From Saururus chinensis (taxonomy: Eukaryota > Streptophyta > Magnoliopsida > Piperales > Saururaceae): DNA of 64,000 nt. Of the stretch, positions 36,301 to 47,234 are shown one piece after another. Numbering within the stretch: position 1 is the stretch's first letter; every line of letters starts with the position of its first letter. The position numbers and the translations under genes are program-made. Under the pieces are notes generated by a model, which was not told the origin of the DNA, searched no databases, and saw only the letters and a list, made by a program, of their open reading frames with translations. The DNA lies in the NCBI GenBank assembly GCA_035235625.1, contig CP141141.1, positions 8,112,968-8,176,967 on the forward strand, written 5' to 3'.

Positions 36301-39300
36301 ATATGCCGCAATCAAGATAAGCCTCACCCTAAAAGATGGTAGGAAGCTCAATAAAAATTATGAAGGGACAAGTTATCTCAAGGATGTAGCGGTGCTTGCA
36401 TTTTGCAATCCCATTTTGTTCTGGTGTGTGTGGGCAAGATTGTTAATGAAGAGTGCCCTCATGCACTAGGACGACGTGAAAACCTGATGACAAATACTCA
36501 CCACATAATAGATCTGAAAGCTTTAATGGCAGCATGGAGTTGTGTTTGGACCATAGCAATAAAATCACAATAAATACCAAGAAAACAAGAGCAACGATGC
36601 ATAAGGTAAATCCAACATTAACGAGTACAATAATCAACAGACACCACATAATATGGTGAACCACCTTTAGTGGGCACATGTGTATGTCCCCAAACATTAG
36701 AGTGAATCAATTCAAATGGATTAATAGAAAAAAAATCACTGTTTGAAAAGGTAAAGCTGTCATTGTTTAATAATTAAAAGAATATCACTAACATCTAAAG
36801 GGTTGTAAGTGCGAATAGAAACCAAATACTGCATTCTAGACTGAGAAATAGGTCTTAAATGGGAATGCCATAATTAAGAGGAAAAAACTCAACTAAGACG
36901 CAAGTCCCCTCCAGAGTAGAGTGAGCAGCAGCAGCTGGAACATGCAGCTCATCCAAGATGTAGAGGCCCCTAGCTCTATGACAAACATCATCCCGTTGAC
37001 CCATCTTCATATCCTGCACAACACAACCAGAAGAGGAAAACATTACCCAGTAAATTGAGTAATGGATAAGATATTAAGGGCTAGCTGGAGAAGATGGAGA
37101 ACATTGGAAATAGACAAACTAGGAGACTTAATAATGCTGACACCGGACAATGATATAGAACTGCCATTGACAACACAAATAGAAGTAAATTAAAAGGAGG
37201 GACCACAATCATTGAGGTAAGAAGAATCAAATGCCATATGATTGGTGGCCCTGGAATAAAAATCCAAGTCTAGGGAGAAATATGTAAAGACACAGAAGGT
37301 GAGGCCAAACCTGAATCATTAACAGACATTGTAGAGGGAGATGCAGGAGTACCCAATAGGCGAGTCAAGTAGCAAGGGCAGACTGACTTGGAGTAGGACA
37401 TTTGCTGGCAAAGAAGCTATTGAGCTGGAAGCATATGCAGTAGAAACAGTGGTGGCAGCGATGGGCTACTATAAAAAAACCATGGTTGACGACCCTGTTG
37501 AAAAGTATGAGTTGACTTGAATGCTGCAGGATGACCAGAAGGCTGAGATGTTACTGAAGAACATCTTGTCTGTGGTGGTGGCCAAATGGAGCATTATGCC
37601 TTCCAATGCCCCTTCTCATGTCAATAAGTGCATTCATCGCAAACGTTCTTAGGTTTGACCTTATTAATAGTGTCATATCACAGGTCTTTACGGGGGTCAA
37701 CAAGTTCTATGGAGCCTGCTCCTCGATGAGCTGGCTGGGATTGTAAAGGGGCAGTGCACCCCTTACTGGGGGTGTGGGAGCAGAACCTGTGAAGCAAAAA
37801 AGCAGAAACATATGGCGAACCAACAATCCATAAGTGCTGGTGGCCCAGGCAATCTAAAAGATGACTGTTTGGAGATAACTCTGACATGCCCAGGACTAGA
37901 ACTGAGCAATCCCCTTGTCTTAGAATCAACAAAGTTCTGAGCAGATGAGAAGGCAAGACAGCAATCCACAGTGCCTAAAGTAATTAGGGCAGCTGCGGTA
38001 GATGCAGTCCTGAGAGACTTGTAGAGAAGAGAGAAGATGAATAAAACCACCCTCAATTAGAAATATTCAGTGGGTGGCAAATCCCCCTCCCTTTGAATTA
38101 ATAAACCAGCAACCACATAGAACAGATACAGACTGACGAAGAGTACCTGTGGTAAACACAGTAACTTAGGTTATTGTTGCTGTGATGAACAGTAACACTG
38201 TTTCTCAGACAGATGCAGTGGGGAAAAACTGAATAAGGTATCCTAGCCTGATCGACCATGGTAGGAAGATTAGGGTTTGGAGGAAGCAGTATATTAAATG
38301 GAGAAAAAAAACACTTATGTTATAACGTGGGAGTCAGAGTTCTCTGATAGAGGTCGAGCTCCTGGATAATCCAAAAGACTGAATTACCCATCACTTAAGG
38401 AAGGACTAATCAATAGAAAATAAGGAACAAACAATAAAGACTAAATTACCCTCTATAATATAAAACCTAATACTAAAGACTTCAACAAAATAACATAGAG
38501 AGGTAATACTCCTCTTAACAGTCATCAGTGTGCATGTTTTCTTATTACAATTTTCGTTTGAATTTTGAAGTTGACAATATAAATTGACAAATAAATAATG
38601 GGTTGTACTTGTATGTGAATTATATGGTTCATTTATAAATGAGTACTATGTGCAATAGCACATTGTTTCTGTCAAATATAATGAGTGAGTAAAAGTAAAG
38701 TTTGGAATATGAGCACTTGTCATTGTTGTGGCTGAACTGTGCTCTGGTCTCTTATGTGCACTTCCCCTTCCTTTCTTTTTATGCATCGCTGCTTAGCCTA
38801 TAAGCTTAAGTTTCTCTAAATTGTTGAAGGAAAGCATAGCAAAAGAATTTTTGGTGAAACTTGTTAAGTGGGCAAGAAGCATCAAGATTTCAGATCCACT
38901 ACAAGAAGGATGTAGGCTTGGGCCAGTCATCAGTCGAGGACAGGTACTAAATTTGCTTTAGCGTTTCTTAAATTTTTGCTTCCCTTTTGTCCCTGTAATT
39001 GTATTACACTGATTCTTCAGGAGTACTCACTATGACCAACTTTTACTACTACTGCATCTGCAAGAGTTACACATTTTTTACGTGGATCATGCTAACATGG
39101 TCTGTTTTTATATTAGTACGAGAAGATACTTAGATTTATCTCAACAGCCAAAGCTGAAGGAGCTACTGTTCTTTGTGGTGGGGGTCGCCCTCAGGTATAT
39201 AATTCGGTCTCAAATGTTGTTATACATTGGCATCTGTATAAGCAAGCATTAAAAGCAGTGTAAAAATGCAGCACTTGAAGAAAGGGTTCTACATTGAACC

Positions 39301-40792
39301 TACCATCATATCAGATGTTCTCACCTCGATGGAAATTTGGAAGGAGGAGGTGTTTGGACCTGTCTTATGTGTTAAAACTTTTAGAAATGAACAAGAAGCA
39401 ATTGAACTTGCAAATGACACATGGTGAGTGTGAAAAGAACTAATTTCCTATGGTGCATTTTAATTTGTTGTTGAGTTTGATCTGCAAACTGAATTAACTT
39501 CTAATTGTACAGCTATGGCTTGGCTGGTGCAGTGATTTCCAGGGATTTGGAGCGGTGTGATCGCGTATCACAGGTACCTCAGGCTTAGCTGTTGTGCCCA
39601 TGATGGCCTTCAATGTTTGTTTTGTTAGATATGATACAACTGTTTGATTTATTGAGAAGAAAAAAGGGGCATTCATGTTTTTTGTGCATCTTGCTCTAGT
39701 GCTTTAAGTATCAGAAAGAGGGGAATACTTCAAATACCCTTCTGGGTACTGTAGCGAGATACTGTCAAAAGTAAATTTTCTTTTTTCTTCTCATTTTAAT
39801 TGAAAAGTTTAATTATTTGCATAAACACTTGATTAAAGTTTTGTGCATATGTTTCGTTTAAGTAAGATTGATTTATATTAAAACCAAAAGGAGAACACAA
39901 GGAGTTTACAAAGATAGACAAATGAAGCTACACACAGACTAATCCATAAAAAAATTGAAGAAAATAGCATTTGAGGAGGATTTGGTCCTCAGCAATAAAG
40001 GCTTCCAAAGTGGAGCAAATGTGACGAAGGATCAAAGTAGAAGTTGTTCTTAAACTCCCCATCTTGTTCTAAAAAATGCACCAACCCACATACAATAATT
40101 GAAAGGGGATTTCATGAGAGCGCCGACTTGGTTTACCTTGACAAAATGGATGAGCCATTGAAATTATCCATAATAATATAAAACAATCCGCTTAATTCTG
40201 CTTCTGAGTTTGAGTTGTTGGTCATTGCACAAGCTGAAATGGAGTGTTTCTAATAGTTAATGTGTAGTTTTTCAATAAATTCTGCATTAGTCTTTTATAT
40301 GAGTTTCTTATTGCTGAAAGCACATTGTTTTCATCTCATGGGTTCACACAGCTAGGCCCATCTATTTGTGGATGTTTGTGGCCAACATTGTGTCTTCAGA
40401 GTTGTTGAGTCTGCTGTTTGTGACCTACCCGTGCATATGGATTTCAGAGAGGAAAATCTGCTGTTTTGGTGCTTTGAAAGCTTAAGTAAATCTTTCTGTT
40501 TTGCAAGGCCCTTCAAGCTGGAATTGTGTGGGTAAACTGCTCTCAACCCTGTTTCTGTCAAGCACCTTGGGGAGGAAATAAACGCAGTGGGTTTGGTCGC
40601 GAGCTTGGAGAATGGTGAGAGGAACCCTTTTGCGTTATTATTGTAGTTTGATTGGATTCCCAACTAACAAAGAGCATCTTTTCGTTTTTTGCTATTTGTA
40701 GGGGGCTTGACAACTATTTGACTGTAAAGCAGGTGACCAAATACATCTCCAATGAACCATGGGGGTGGTACCCATCTCCATCGAGGCTGTAA
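27338..40792 (+). CDS. ALDH10: Aminoaldehyde dehydrogenase, ALDH10 family (BADH-like), 15 exons
   Basis: NAD-dependent oxidation of omega-aminoaldehydes from polyamine breakdown; some family members also oxidise betaine aldehyde to glycine betaine. Exons: 27338-27446, 27556-27698, 29901-29981, 30162-30310, 31662-31754, 31850-31973, 32177-32242, 32324-32390, 32541-32617, 38830-38943, 39117-39194, 39272-39423, 39513-39573, 40508-40614, 40702-40792. All borders are GT/AG and the join is an open 1512-base frame (503 residues, normal for the family). Catalytic residues: Asn162 (TPWNYP), Glu260 (LELGG), Cys294 (GQIC). The aromatic box Tyr163, Trp170, Trp288, Trp459 is complete. The residue equivalent to spinach position 441 is Ile444, the form associated with poor betaine aldehyde use. 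The C-terminus SRL is a peroxisomal (PTS1) signal. The start was chosen for [16 protein letters not shown], the usual family N-terminus. Intron 9 is 6.2 kb because of a copia insertion. Confidence 0.97.
28490..29465. mobile_element. Tourist/Harbinger-like non-autonomous element in ALDH10 intron 2
   Basis: Starts GGGGCTGTTTGGGTGTGG and ends with the near-complement CCGTACCCAAATAGTCCC. It is flanked by TAA on both sides (28487-28489 and 29466-29468), the PIF/Harbinger-type target. It is 976 bp long with no transposase. The 3' end plus flank is duplicated (see next entry). Confidence 0.7.
29451..29690. repeat. Duplicated 80-bp segment at the MITE end
   Basis: 29451-29530 and 29611-29690 are nearly identical (the 'cccaaatagtccctaattcag' region through 'cacttagttgcatgtct'). 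The copy covers the MITE right terminus and about 60 bases of flanking intron. Confidence 0.85.
31233..31292. repeat. Compound CT/CA/CG microsatellite in ALDH10 intron 4
   Basis: Runs of CT, CA and CG dinucleotides in succession. The central alternating purine-pyrimidine part (CACACATGCGCGCACGCG) is the kind of sequence able to form Z-DNA. The ORFs that overlap it are not coding. Confidence 0.9.
31998..32155. repeat. Tandem duplication in ALDH10 intron 6
   Basis: Two copies, about 72 bp each, of 'cataca(c/t)gtaaacaaacatatg' through 'catagagacacatattt'. Purely intronic. Confidence 0.8.
33220..33290. repeat. ATC/ATT-rich microsatellite in ALDH10 intron 9
   Basis: Imperfect runs of 'atcatc' and 'aataat' units. 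Confidence 0.75.
33945..34188 (-). repeat. Copia 3' LTR
   Basis: Begins 'tgttttag' and ends 'ctcctctaaca' on the plus strand. By eye about 80-85% identical to the other LTR over the central 60 bases, with indels, so the insertion is old. Confidence 0.8.
38259..38520 (-). repeat. Copia 5' LTR
   Basis: Plus-strand ends TGGTAGG and CTCTTAACA. It shares 'gtcgagctcct' and 'attacccatc' with the 3' LTR and with the fragment at 53050. Confidence 0.8.
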
Positions 40793-40835
40793 TTTTTCTT
40801 TTTTTTCCTTCCTTTCTTTCTCTCATGTTTTTTTA

Positions 40836-40841
40836 AATAAA
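40836..40841 (+). terminator. Possible ALDH10 polyadenylation signal
   Basis: AATAAA 44 bases after the stop codon. It may be an upstream element of the cleavage site; plant signals are variable. Confidence 0.4.
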
Positions 40842-41088
40842 AAGATGACATAAAGATTCTGGTTGCCAGCGAAGACATCATTTCCCCATGGGAACCTGAT
40901 CTTTCTCAAGCTCATGTTGTAACTTGTAAGTTGTATAGGGGGACTTGATCGATAACTATATTTAGTGAAGTTTTATACTTTAAATATAGTTATTAGTTAT
41001 AATTGGAATCAAGCCTTTTTTGTGTTGTCAACTAGCGTCAGCTAATTTGGTCAAAATTTTCTTGTTCGAATATTTTTTTCCATATATA

Positions 41089-41259
41089 CCATCCGTCTCA
41101 TATTAATAGCTCCATAGTGATTTTTATTAAAAGGTGGGACCCTTAGCTTAGAGAATCAAAAATAGTTTCTAAGTCTTTTAAATGCCCAACTTGCCAAATG
41201 GAGCTATTAAAATTAGATATTTTTTTAAAATAGAACTATTAATATGAGACAAGAGGCAG
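41089..41259. mobile_element. Stowaway-like MITE, 171 bp
   Basis: Starts CCATCCGTCTCATATTAAT and ends with the complement ATTAATATGAGACAAGAGG, with TA at both sides (41087-41088 and 41260-41261). It lies about 300 bp past the ALDH10 stop. Confidence 0.8.
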
Positions 41260-41989
41260 TATCAGCGGCCAAGCCACTTAATTGAAGTGTCGTGTAATCC
41301 CATTTTTTGGGTTATTTTGTTAATTAGTCTTTTTTGCAAACAATTGGTAATTAGTTACTATAGAGCAATGTTTTCAAAATTGGACCAGTAACTGGGCCAG
41401 TTGAACTGCGGTGATCGCTAGTTTGACTCCGAGTATGCATTGTACCCCTATTTCTCCGTTCCCAGGAGCAAGGACGGGAAGCCGTACTGCGAGAACAATA
41501 AATGAGAATATTTAATAACACAAAAGAAAGCAGCAGCACCGAGGTGGAAACGCAAGAGAGGTGGCCTGGTCGAGTTGGTGGGCATAAAGGCAACAATGAA
41601 AGGTAGTTGGCCAGTTTTAGCTGCTCCATGCTTCCACTCACATTGAGCACCATCAACATCTTGATTGGTGGGCGGGGATGTAATATCTGGGATTTTTGTA
41701 AGTTTATAAATTTAACCATGTAAAAATTAGTATGTTTGACCCTTTAACTTTATTAGTTAAATAATTTTTTAAATAAATTAAATTTAGAGCTAAGATTAAT
41801 AAAGTTAGAAAGTATATGAAAAGAGCTTAGAATTGTTATCAAGATCGCATGAATCTTTCAAAGGATATGATTGTTTGTCATGCCCAAAAATTTTATGTAT
41901 TTTTTTTTAAAAATTTATAAATTTTTGTGTGATATAATAATTATAAATTGAACAAAATGACAAAATTCAAAACATATGAAAATATTTTT
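41260..41989. other. 3' intergenic stretch with an LTR-terminus-like piece
   Basis: No gene seen. 'tgtaatatctgggattttt' at about 41678 resembles the TGTAAYATC start of the LTR families, probably a fragment. The rest is AT-rich. Confidence 0.4.
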
Positions 41990-42817
41990 GAGAAATTTAT
42001 TTCGATAATATTGAAAAAAATACCGAAATAACATATTTTGGGAAATATTTTTCAAAGTGGTATTATTTTTCTCTATGTAGGCATTAGCTAAGTGTTGTCG
42101 CCTACGTGGTTTTTTTAAAAAAATTTTAATCGATTTCGTCTTTTGTAATGACAAAATTATCTTTAAGTTGATTTTGTCTTTCCGAAAGATGAAATCCTAA
42201 TTCGTTTGGTAGGATTTCGTCCATCGTAAGGACGAAACCTGGAGGGTACTTGCCTCCTCCTTGAGACAGTTCAGCTTCAAGAATAAAAGGTTAGATTTCA
42301 TCCTTAATATTTTTTAGATAGCTAAGAACTGAAAATAACACATGTCCCGGTATAATCCACACAACATCAAATTTCAAATATCATATGCACAACATCAAAT
42401 TTATCCACATCAAATATCTTCCACACAATATACAAATAAGCATAAGATATAAATGTTTATAAAACAAATAAATCTAACATCACATATGTTCATAAAATGT
42501 TTAGTTCAAAACAAACATATCACAATTTTAATTCACTCAATCTCTTCTACTCCTGCATCCTCGACCTCGACCTTCACAGTGTTGTACTAGCTCCTCCTGC
42601 TGATAATGGTTTGCCTGCTCTGGCTCCGCAATTAACTTAACGATGATTTCGTCCTTCCAAAGGACGAAATCGATTAAAATTTTAAAAAAAAACCCACATA
42701 GGCACCAGCGCTTGGCTGGCACCTACATAGAGAAAAAAAACACCACTTTGGGAAATATTTCCCAAAGTGTGTTATTTCAATAATTATTTTTTTAATACTA
42801 TTTAAATAAATTTTTCC
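41990..42817. mobile_element. Short non-autonomous MULE relative
   Basis: Left end about 41990 (GAGAAATTTATTTC); right end 42817, reading GGAAAAATTTATTTAAA on the minus strand. Both ends carry the 'tttgggaaatatt' palindrome and the terminal hairpin of the 6.9-kb MULE, and the interior has 'gatttcgtc' motifs. It has no ORF of note and no convincing target duplication. Confidence 0.65.
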
Positions 42818-42967
42818 TAAAAATTTACCAAATCAACCCGCTTTGAGAAACATTTCCCAAAGTGGTGTTGCTTTTTGCCACGTAGGCCTTGACCAAGCCG
42901 CTAAGCGCTTTGCATAGTTTTTTTAAAATTATGTGACGCCGATGGTGAAACATAAAACTCATTGATG

Positions 42968-42969
<2 letters not shown>

Positions 42970-43049
<80 letters not shown>
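42970..43049. repeat. (TA)n microsatellite, about 80 bp
   Basis: About 40 uninterrupted TA units. The minus-strand ORF across it (42901-43125), with alternating Ile-Tyr, is an artefact. Confidence 0.98.
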
Positions 43050-43052
<3 letters not shown>

Positions 43053-44342
43053 TGTTTGTTTCGAACTCGATCCATATGTGGGAATAACACATTTTATAGT
43101 AATTTTCCATCTTCTTCAATCCCACCCAACTTTGCTAGCTACTTGCATTTCAAATTCATCATATATAGACGGTTTCTTAATTAATAATCCTTTTGTGCGT
43201 CTGTCATAGTTAAGTAAAAAACTAACCATTTCTTCTGCCATCTCTATTCACTTAAGTCATAAACAATGAATTACATTAATATTGGATTCACCAATTATCT
43301 CAAAATAACTACTTTACTTAACGTAACATGAGATTATCAACTCAGCAGTTATAAATATCAGCTAAAAAATATATGCGATACCAAACAATAAAATACTAAA
43401 CTACACATTTCACTCTAATTATCGATCGAACAAAACTCAACAAATTTAACCAATTTTCTATCTTAAAAAAAAGAAGAAAACCTAGCAATTATTAACTAAA
43501 TCACCATTTCAAAGAAAACTCACAAGAACCCAAGCAAATTATGGGAAAAAAATTCACATACATGAGATCTAGCTGACTGAGCCTAGGACATGCCTGGCTA
43601 TATGCCTAATGGTCAAAATTTCCTCTTAGACGTTAGCATCAAAGCTCCTAAATTTAGAATCAAATAATCTATAGAAAACATGATAATTGAGGAACATGTA
43701 GGTACTGTTTAAGCACAAACGAAAAAAAAACAAGTTTATCATGCACTATCAAACTATTGTTTCTCCTAAACACTTCAATGAAGAAAGTGGATATTAGTTA
43801 CTAATAATTACTTCAATGATTGCAAAAGACCCATTGAAATCTGAAACATCTACATGAATAGTCACATGAACTTTATATTAGTACAATTAGTTACACAGAC
43901 ATACATACTAAAATCATTAATTCTCTACTTAATACGGACTATTGAACAGAGAATCCCTGCATGACCCATTGAAAGGTTTAATTAAGCATTAACTATCTTA
44001 GTCATGAGCAGCGTGGATGAATACGAAATCCTTCATAAATACCAATTTCAGTCCAATTTCAAATATTTCAAAAGATAAAATATTCTACAACCCTAGTTCC
44101 TCATCATAGTAAAAAATCGTTTAATTAGTAAAGCTCCCTTATGTTGCACCATCATAATGGTGGTTTACATTTTTTTATATTTTAATAAAAATTATTTATT
44201 ACAAAAAAACAGTTGCACCACCACAATTTCCTCTTAAACATGTTTGGTGAATTTCACCAAGTTTAAAAAATGGCTCTAACTTCTTCACATCAAGCCCGCC
44301 TCTAAAAAACACTCCAAGATCAGAATTTATCACAAACATTAA
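43050..44342. other. AT-rich stretch without genes
   Basis: I see no ORF with a domain, no repeats and no RNA gene in these 1.3 kb. Confidence 0.5.
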
Positions 44343-45137
44343 GGGTTTTTTTGAATTGGTGGAAACCGGGAGAAAGGGAAAGAGAAAGTGAATCAAGGTG
44401 AAATAGAAACTAGAAGATTCTTAAAAAAATTTCACTATTTGGTTGCACAAATGATGTTAGAGAAAATTGACGGTAACGGTGGTGGTAGTGGTGACAGTGG
44501 TGCTAGTGATGGCAACGGTGGTAGTAGCAGCGATGATGGTGGCGATGGCAGTGGCAGCAGTAGTATTGGTGGCAGTGGCAGTGGTAGCGGCAATGGTGGT
44601 GCCGACGATGGTGGTAACGGCAGTGGCGGTGGCAGTAGTGGTGGCAGTGGGGATAGTGACAGTGGTGGCAGTGGCAATGAGGGTAGTGACAACAATGGTA
44701 GCTGTGGCGGCAGTGGTAGTAGCGATAGTGATGGTGGCGGAAGTGGTGGGTGGGGTGGCAGTGGTGAAGGTGTTGGTGGTGGCGGTGATGGTAGCAATGG
44801 TGGCTGTGGTGGTGGTAGTAGCAGTGGTGGTGATGGCAGCGGTGACAGTGACAACAATGGTGGTGGTGGCAGCAGTATCGGTGGTGACAGCGACGGTGGT
44901 GAAGGAGGTGACAATGAAGGTAGTGTAGTAGCAGTAATACATAAGTCTTTAGTATAATAATTTTCTCCCAAAAATCCATGGGTTGATGGGTGGAAAGTTT
45001 TTGGGCCAAATTTTCACCCATTTTCTCTCACTTTTCACTCTAGTTTCTCTTTCCCCGTTGCACCAAACAGTGGAAACAAGGGGATTTTAAGAAGATTCAC
45101 TTCCTTTCCCCCTCTTTCCACCAATCCAAACAGACCC
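44343..45137. mobile_element. Tourist-like MITE carrying a GGT/GGC repeat, 795 bp
   Basis: Left end GGGTTTTTTTGAATTGGTGG pairs with the right end reading GGGTCTGTTTGGATTGGTGG on the minus strand. TAA flanks both sides (44340-44342 and 45138-45140). The ends resemble those of the 976-bp element in ALDH10 intron 2. The centre is a trinucleotide-phased repeat listed separately. Confidence 0.8.
44468..44930. repeat. Trinucleotide-phased GGT/AGT/GGC/GAT repeat, 460 bp
   Basis: Irregular array of NGN-type triplets (ggt, agt, ggc, gat, agc). It has almost no stop codons in any frame, so long ORFs appear on both strands: Gly/Ser-rich, Val/Ala-rich, Pro/Leu-rich, Thr/Ala-rich and His-rich. None has a normal protein composition. 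I treat it as a microsatellite-derived array inside the MITE. Confidence 0.8.
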
Positions 45138-46620
45138 TAAAAAGAAAATATCAAATCATAGATCATACAATAACGCAACAATGCTAAGTGTGTGATACCC
45201 AAATAATTTATAAAAAATGAGCGAAAGATTATACCTTTAACATATCCGAAGGCTCAATCAACCAAAGCCCTAAATTGAAATTAGGGCAAGCGAAATTAGC
45301 GAATGCGAACTCGAAATTAGAGCTAGCACGGCCAGTGGAGGACAAGATCTGGGTTGTGGTGCTCAAATACGACGCACAACGGAGCACAACGACGGGGTGG
45401 AGGACGGGAACTTACATAGAGGAGAGGAGAAACGTGCAAGACGAATTGGAGGTGGAGGTGGAGTCCGGTTTAAAACGATGTGATTTTGTCCTTTAAAAGG
45501 ATGAAATTTGTTTAGACGCTCGACCAGATATGCTGAATTTGTCAATGGCGATTTTGTCATTTAGAAAGACAAAATTGGCTTAATGTTTTAACCAGATTTT
45601 GTCATTTAGAAGGACGAAATCAACGTGGTGTTGGTTTTCGCCATGTAGGCGCCAACCAAGTGCTAACGCCTGCGTGACTCTTTTTTTTAAAATTTTAACT
45701 GATTTCATTGATAAAATCAAGTTTAAGTTGATTTAGTCATTCCAAAGAACTTAATCGTTTTAAAACCAAATTTACCACAAAAAAAAATGTAACAACGTCA
45801 ACAAAAAAAACATCGTTTTAAAAATAATTTCGTCATTCGAAACGATTTTTTTGACCATTGTCTAGCACCCACGAATGTTACCAAAAATAATCTCTATATC
45901 TTTCATATTTCATCTGCTCATAGGCAATCAAGGAGGGACGTGCTAGCAGTTTGGGCAAAGCCAGACAAACTCCCATTCCAAAGTGGGTCAGCGATTTCCT
46001 GAAAGAAGTGTCCTTAATGGAACAATTTCTGATCCGTCTGCATCTCCTGGCAGCTCCAACTGACGGAAATTTTGGTCACACATCCAATTTGGTCTGTGAT
46101 ACCACCCCTGCAGGCTGATTCTCATCCCTTTTGACAAGTTTTATTAAGATTTGACGGAACCCAGCTATTTCTTGGACAAAACCGCCTTATCGATACTTCT
46201 CCCAGTCTGCTAGCTCCTCTTTGCCTTACCCATATCCGGAGATATCTCCTGCAATGCTAATTTGTTGGCACATGAAGCTTCTAGTGGAAGTCCTCACAAA
46301 TGAAGACACTAGGTGTGGGACTTAAGTTCTATACGGGTCTGTATAGACCCACGTATGAAGTTAGCGCTAAATGAAATCAACTTAAAGGTGGTTTCCTCCC
46401 CTAGTGATTTCATCGTTTCAAACAACAAAATCACTTATTTTTTTTTTAAAAAACTCGTCCTTTGGAAGGACAAAATCAATAGTTAATTTTTTTTTAAAAA
46501 AAAGCTATGTAGGGGCCAACACTTGGCTGACGCCTATGTGGCGAAAACTAACACTACTTTAGAAAATATTTCCCAAAGTGAGTTAATTTGGTAATTATTT
46601 TTTAAATAATTTCTCCAAAC

Positions 46621-46771
46621 TTTGTATAAGGCACATTGTGAAGTTCAAGTGGGTTTTTGTGAGTATTTTTTTTGTGAAAATATTATTATCCTTTTCAAAG
46701 CGGGTATCAAACAGCCTGTTAGGCGCTTTTTAAGTCAACCTTGTTGGCTCGTCGGGAGCAAGATAAGTATA
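46621..46771. other. Short spacer before G2
   Basis: No gene or repeat identified. Confidence 0.4.
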
Positions 46772-47157
46772 AGAAGCTGGCTATTTAAACCCCTATTTTT
46801 TCCCTGTATCCCCCAAACAAAAGTTAAAAGTTAGATTTTTTTTTTACTTTTATACCCTACTTTTCCCCCACTGACTTGCTCCTTTATCCCCCATTTACCT
46901 TTCCCTTTTCCCCCCATGTGTTAACCTAAAGAAAGAGGTTTTTTACTTTCTTCTCCTCTTCAAGGGCTGCCGGTGAGTACTATAGCCGCCGGCCACCGGC
47001 GAGTATTATATCCACCGGTGTATAGTAATGTAGCTCCGACAACAATTGAAAAGTTCAGGTGGTGGCTAAAAAAACTTCGGCGGCCAAAAAGTTAGAACCT
47101 TTTTTGTAAGTTTTCTTCCTTATAGTAGTATTTGTTCATTAATGGCGTCTTTACACA

Positions 47158-47206
47158 TCCGAAGAAGAAGAAGAAGAAGAAGAAGAAGAAGAAGAAGAAG
47201 AAGAAA
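47158..47206. repeat. (GAA)n microsatellite
   Basis: About 16 units of GAA near the left end of G2; the short Lys- or Phe-rich ORFs over it are artefacts. Confidence 0.97.
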
Positions 47207-47234
47207 ATTAACCAGCAGAATGAGAAACAAAACC

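Larger units (their letters stand above)
33945..38520 (-). mobile_element. Ty1/copia retrotransposon in ALDH10 intron 9, degenerate
   Basis: LTRs at 33945-34188 and 38259-38520 flank an internal region reading on the minus strand, antisense to ALDH10. The 5' LTR (right) starts TGTTAAGAGGAG; next to its inner end (38247-38258) is a decayed match to the primer site complementary to initiator Met-tRNA. Reading right to left there is a decayed gag zinc knuckle (near 37610-37650), an integrase core (about 36900-36080: [16 protein letters not shown], then [13 protein letters not shown] and FGCACFVL), reverse transcriptase (35643-34938: [13 protein letters not shown], then MIIIGDDS, then FLRYFLGLE) and RNase H (YSDANW, 34690-34640). 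Integrase before RT is the copia order. Frameshifts and stops are frequent, so it is dead. I could not find a convincing 5-bp target duplication. Confidence 0.9.
42818..46620. mobile_element. Cluster of MULE-family ends, probable decayed element
   Basis: A left-type end (42820-42915) and a right-type end (46500-46617) of the same family enclose 3.7 kb. A third, left-type copy of the hairpin region lies inside at 45620-45700, with 'gattttgtc' palindromes at 45480-45620. Contents: a (TA)n run, a Tourist-like MITE with a glycine-codon-like repeat, and no recognisable gene. Whether this is one element or several is not clear. Confidence 0.5.

Noticed and set aside
33930-38530. GTCAT/CATCA as target duplication of the intron 9 copia element
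   Set aside because: Similar letters occur on both sides but not directly at the TG and CA ends.
41908-42826. TAAAAATTT on both sides of the short MULE relative as a 9-bp target duplication
   Set aside because: The match is exact (41908-41916 and 42818-42826) but AT-only, and the left copy is 73 bases outside the apparent left end, so the ends would not pair.
42901-43125. Ile-Tyr alternating ORF
   Set aside because: Translation of the (TA)n microsatellite.
44388-45021. Long ORFs on both strands in the GGT-type repeat (Gly/Ser-, Pro/Leu-, Thr/Ala-, His- and Val-rich)
   Set aside because: They are readings of the same trinucleotide array in different frames. Composition is unlike any protein with a domain, and the array lies in a MITE.
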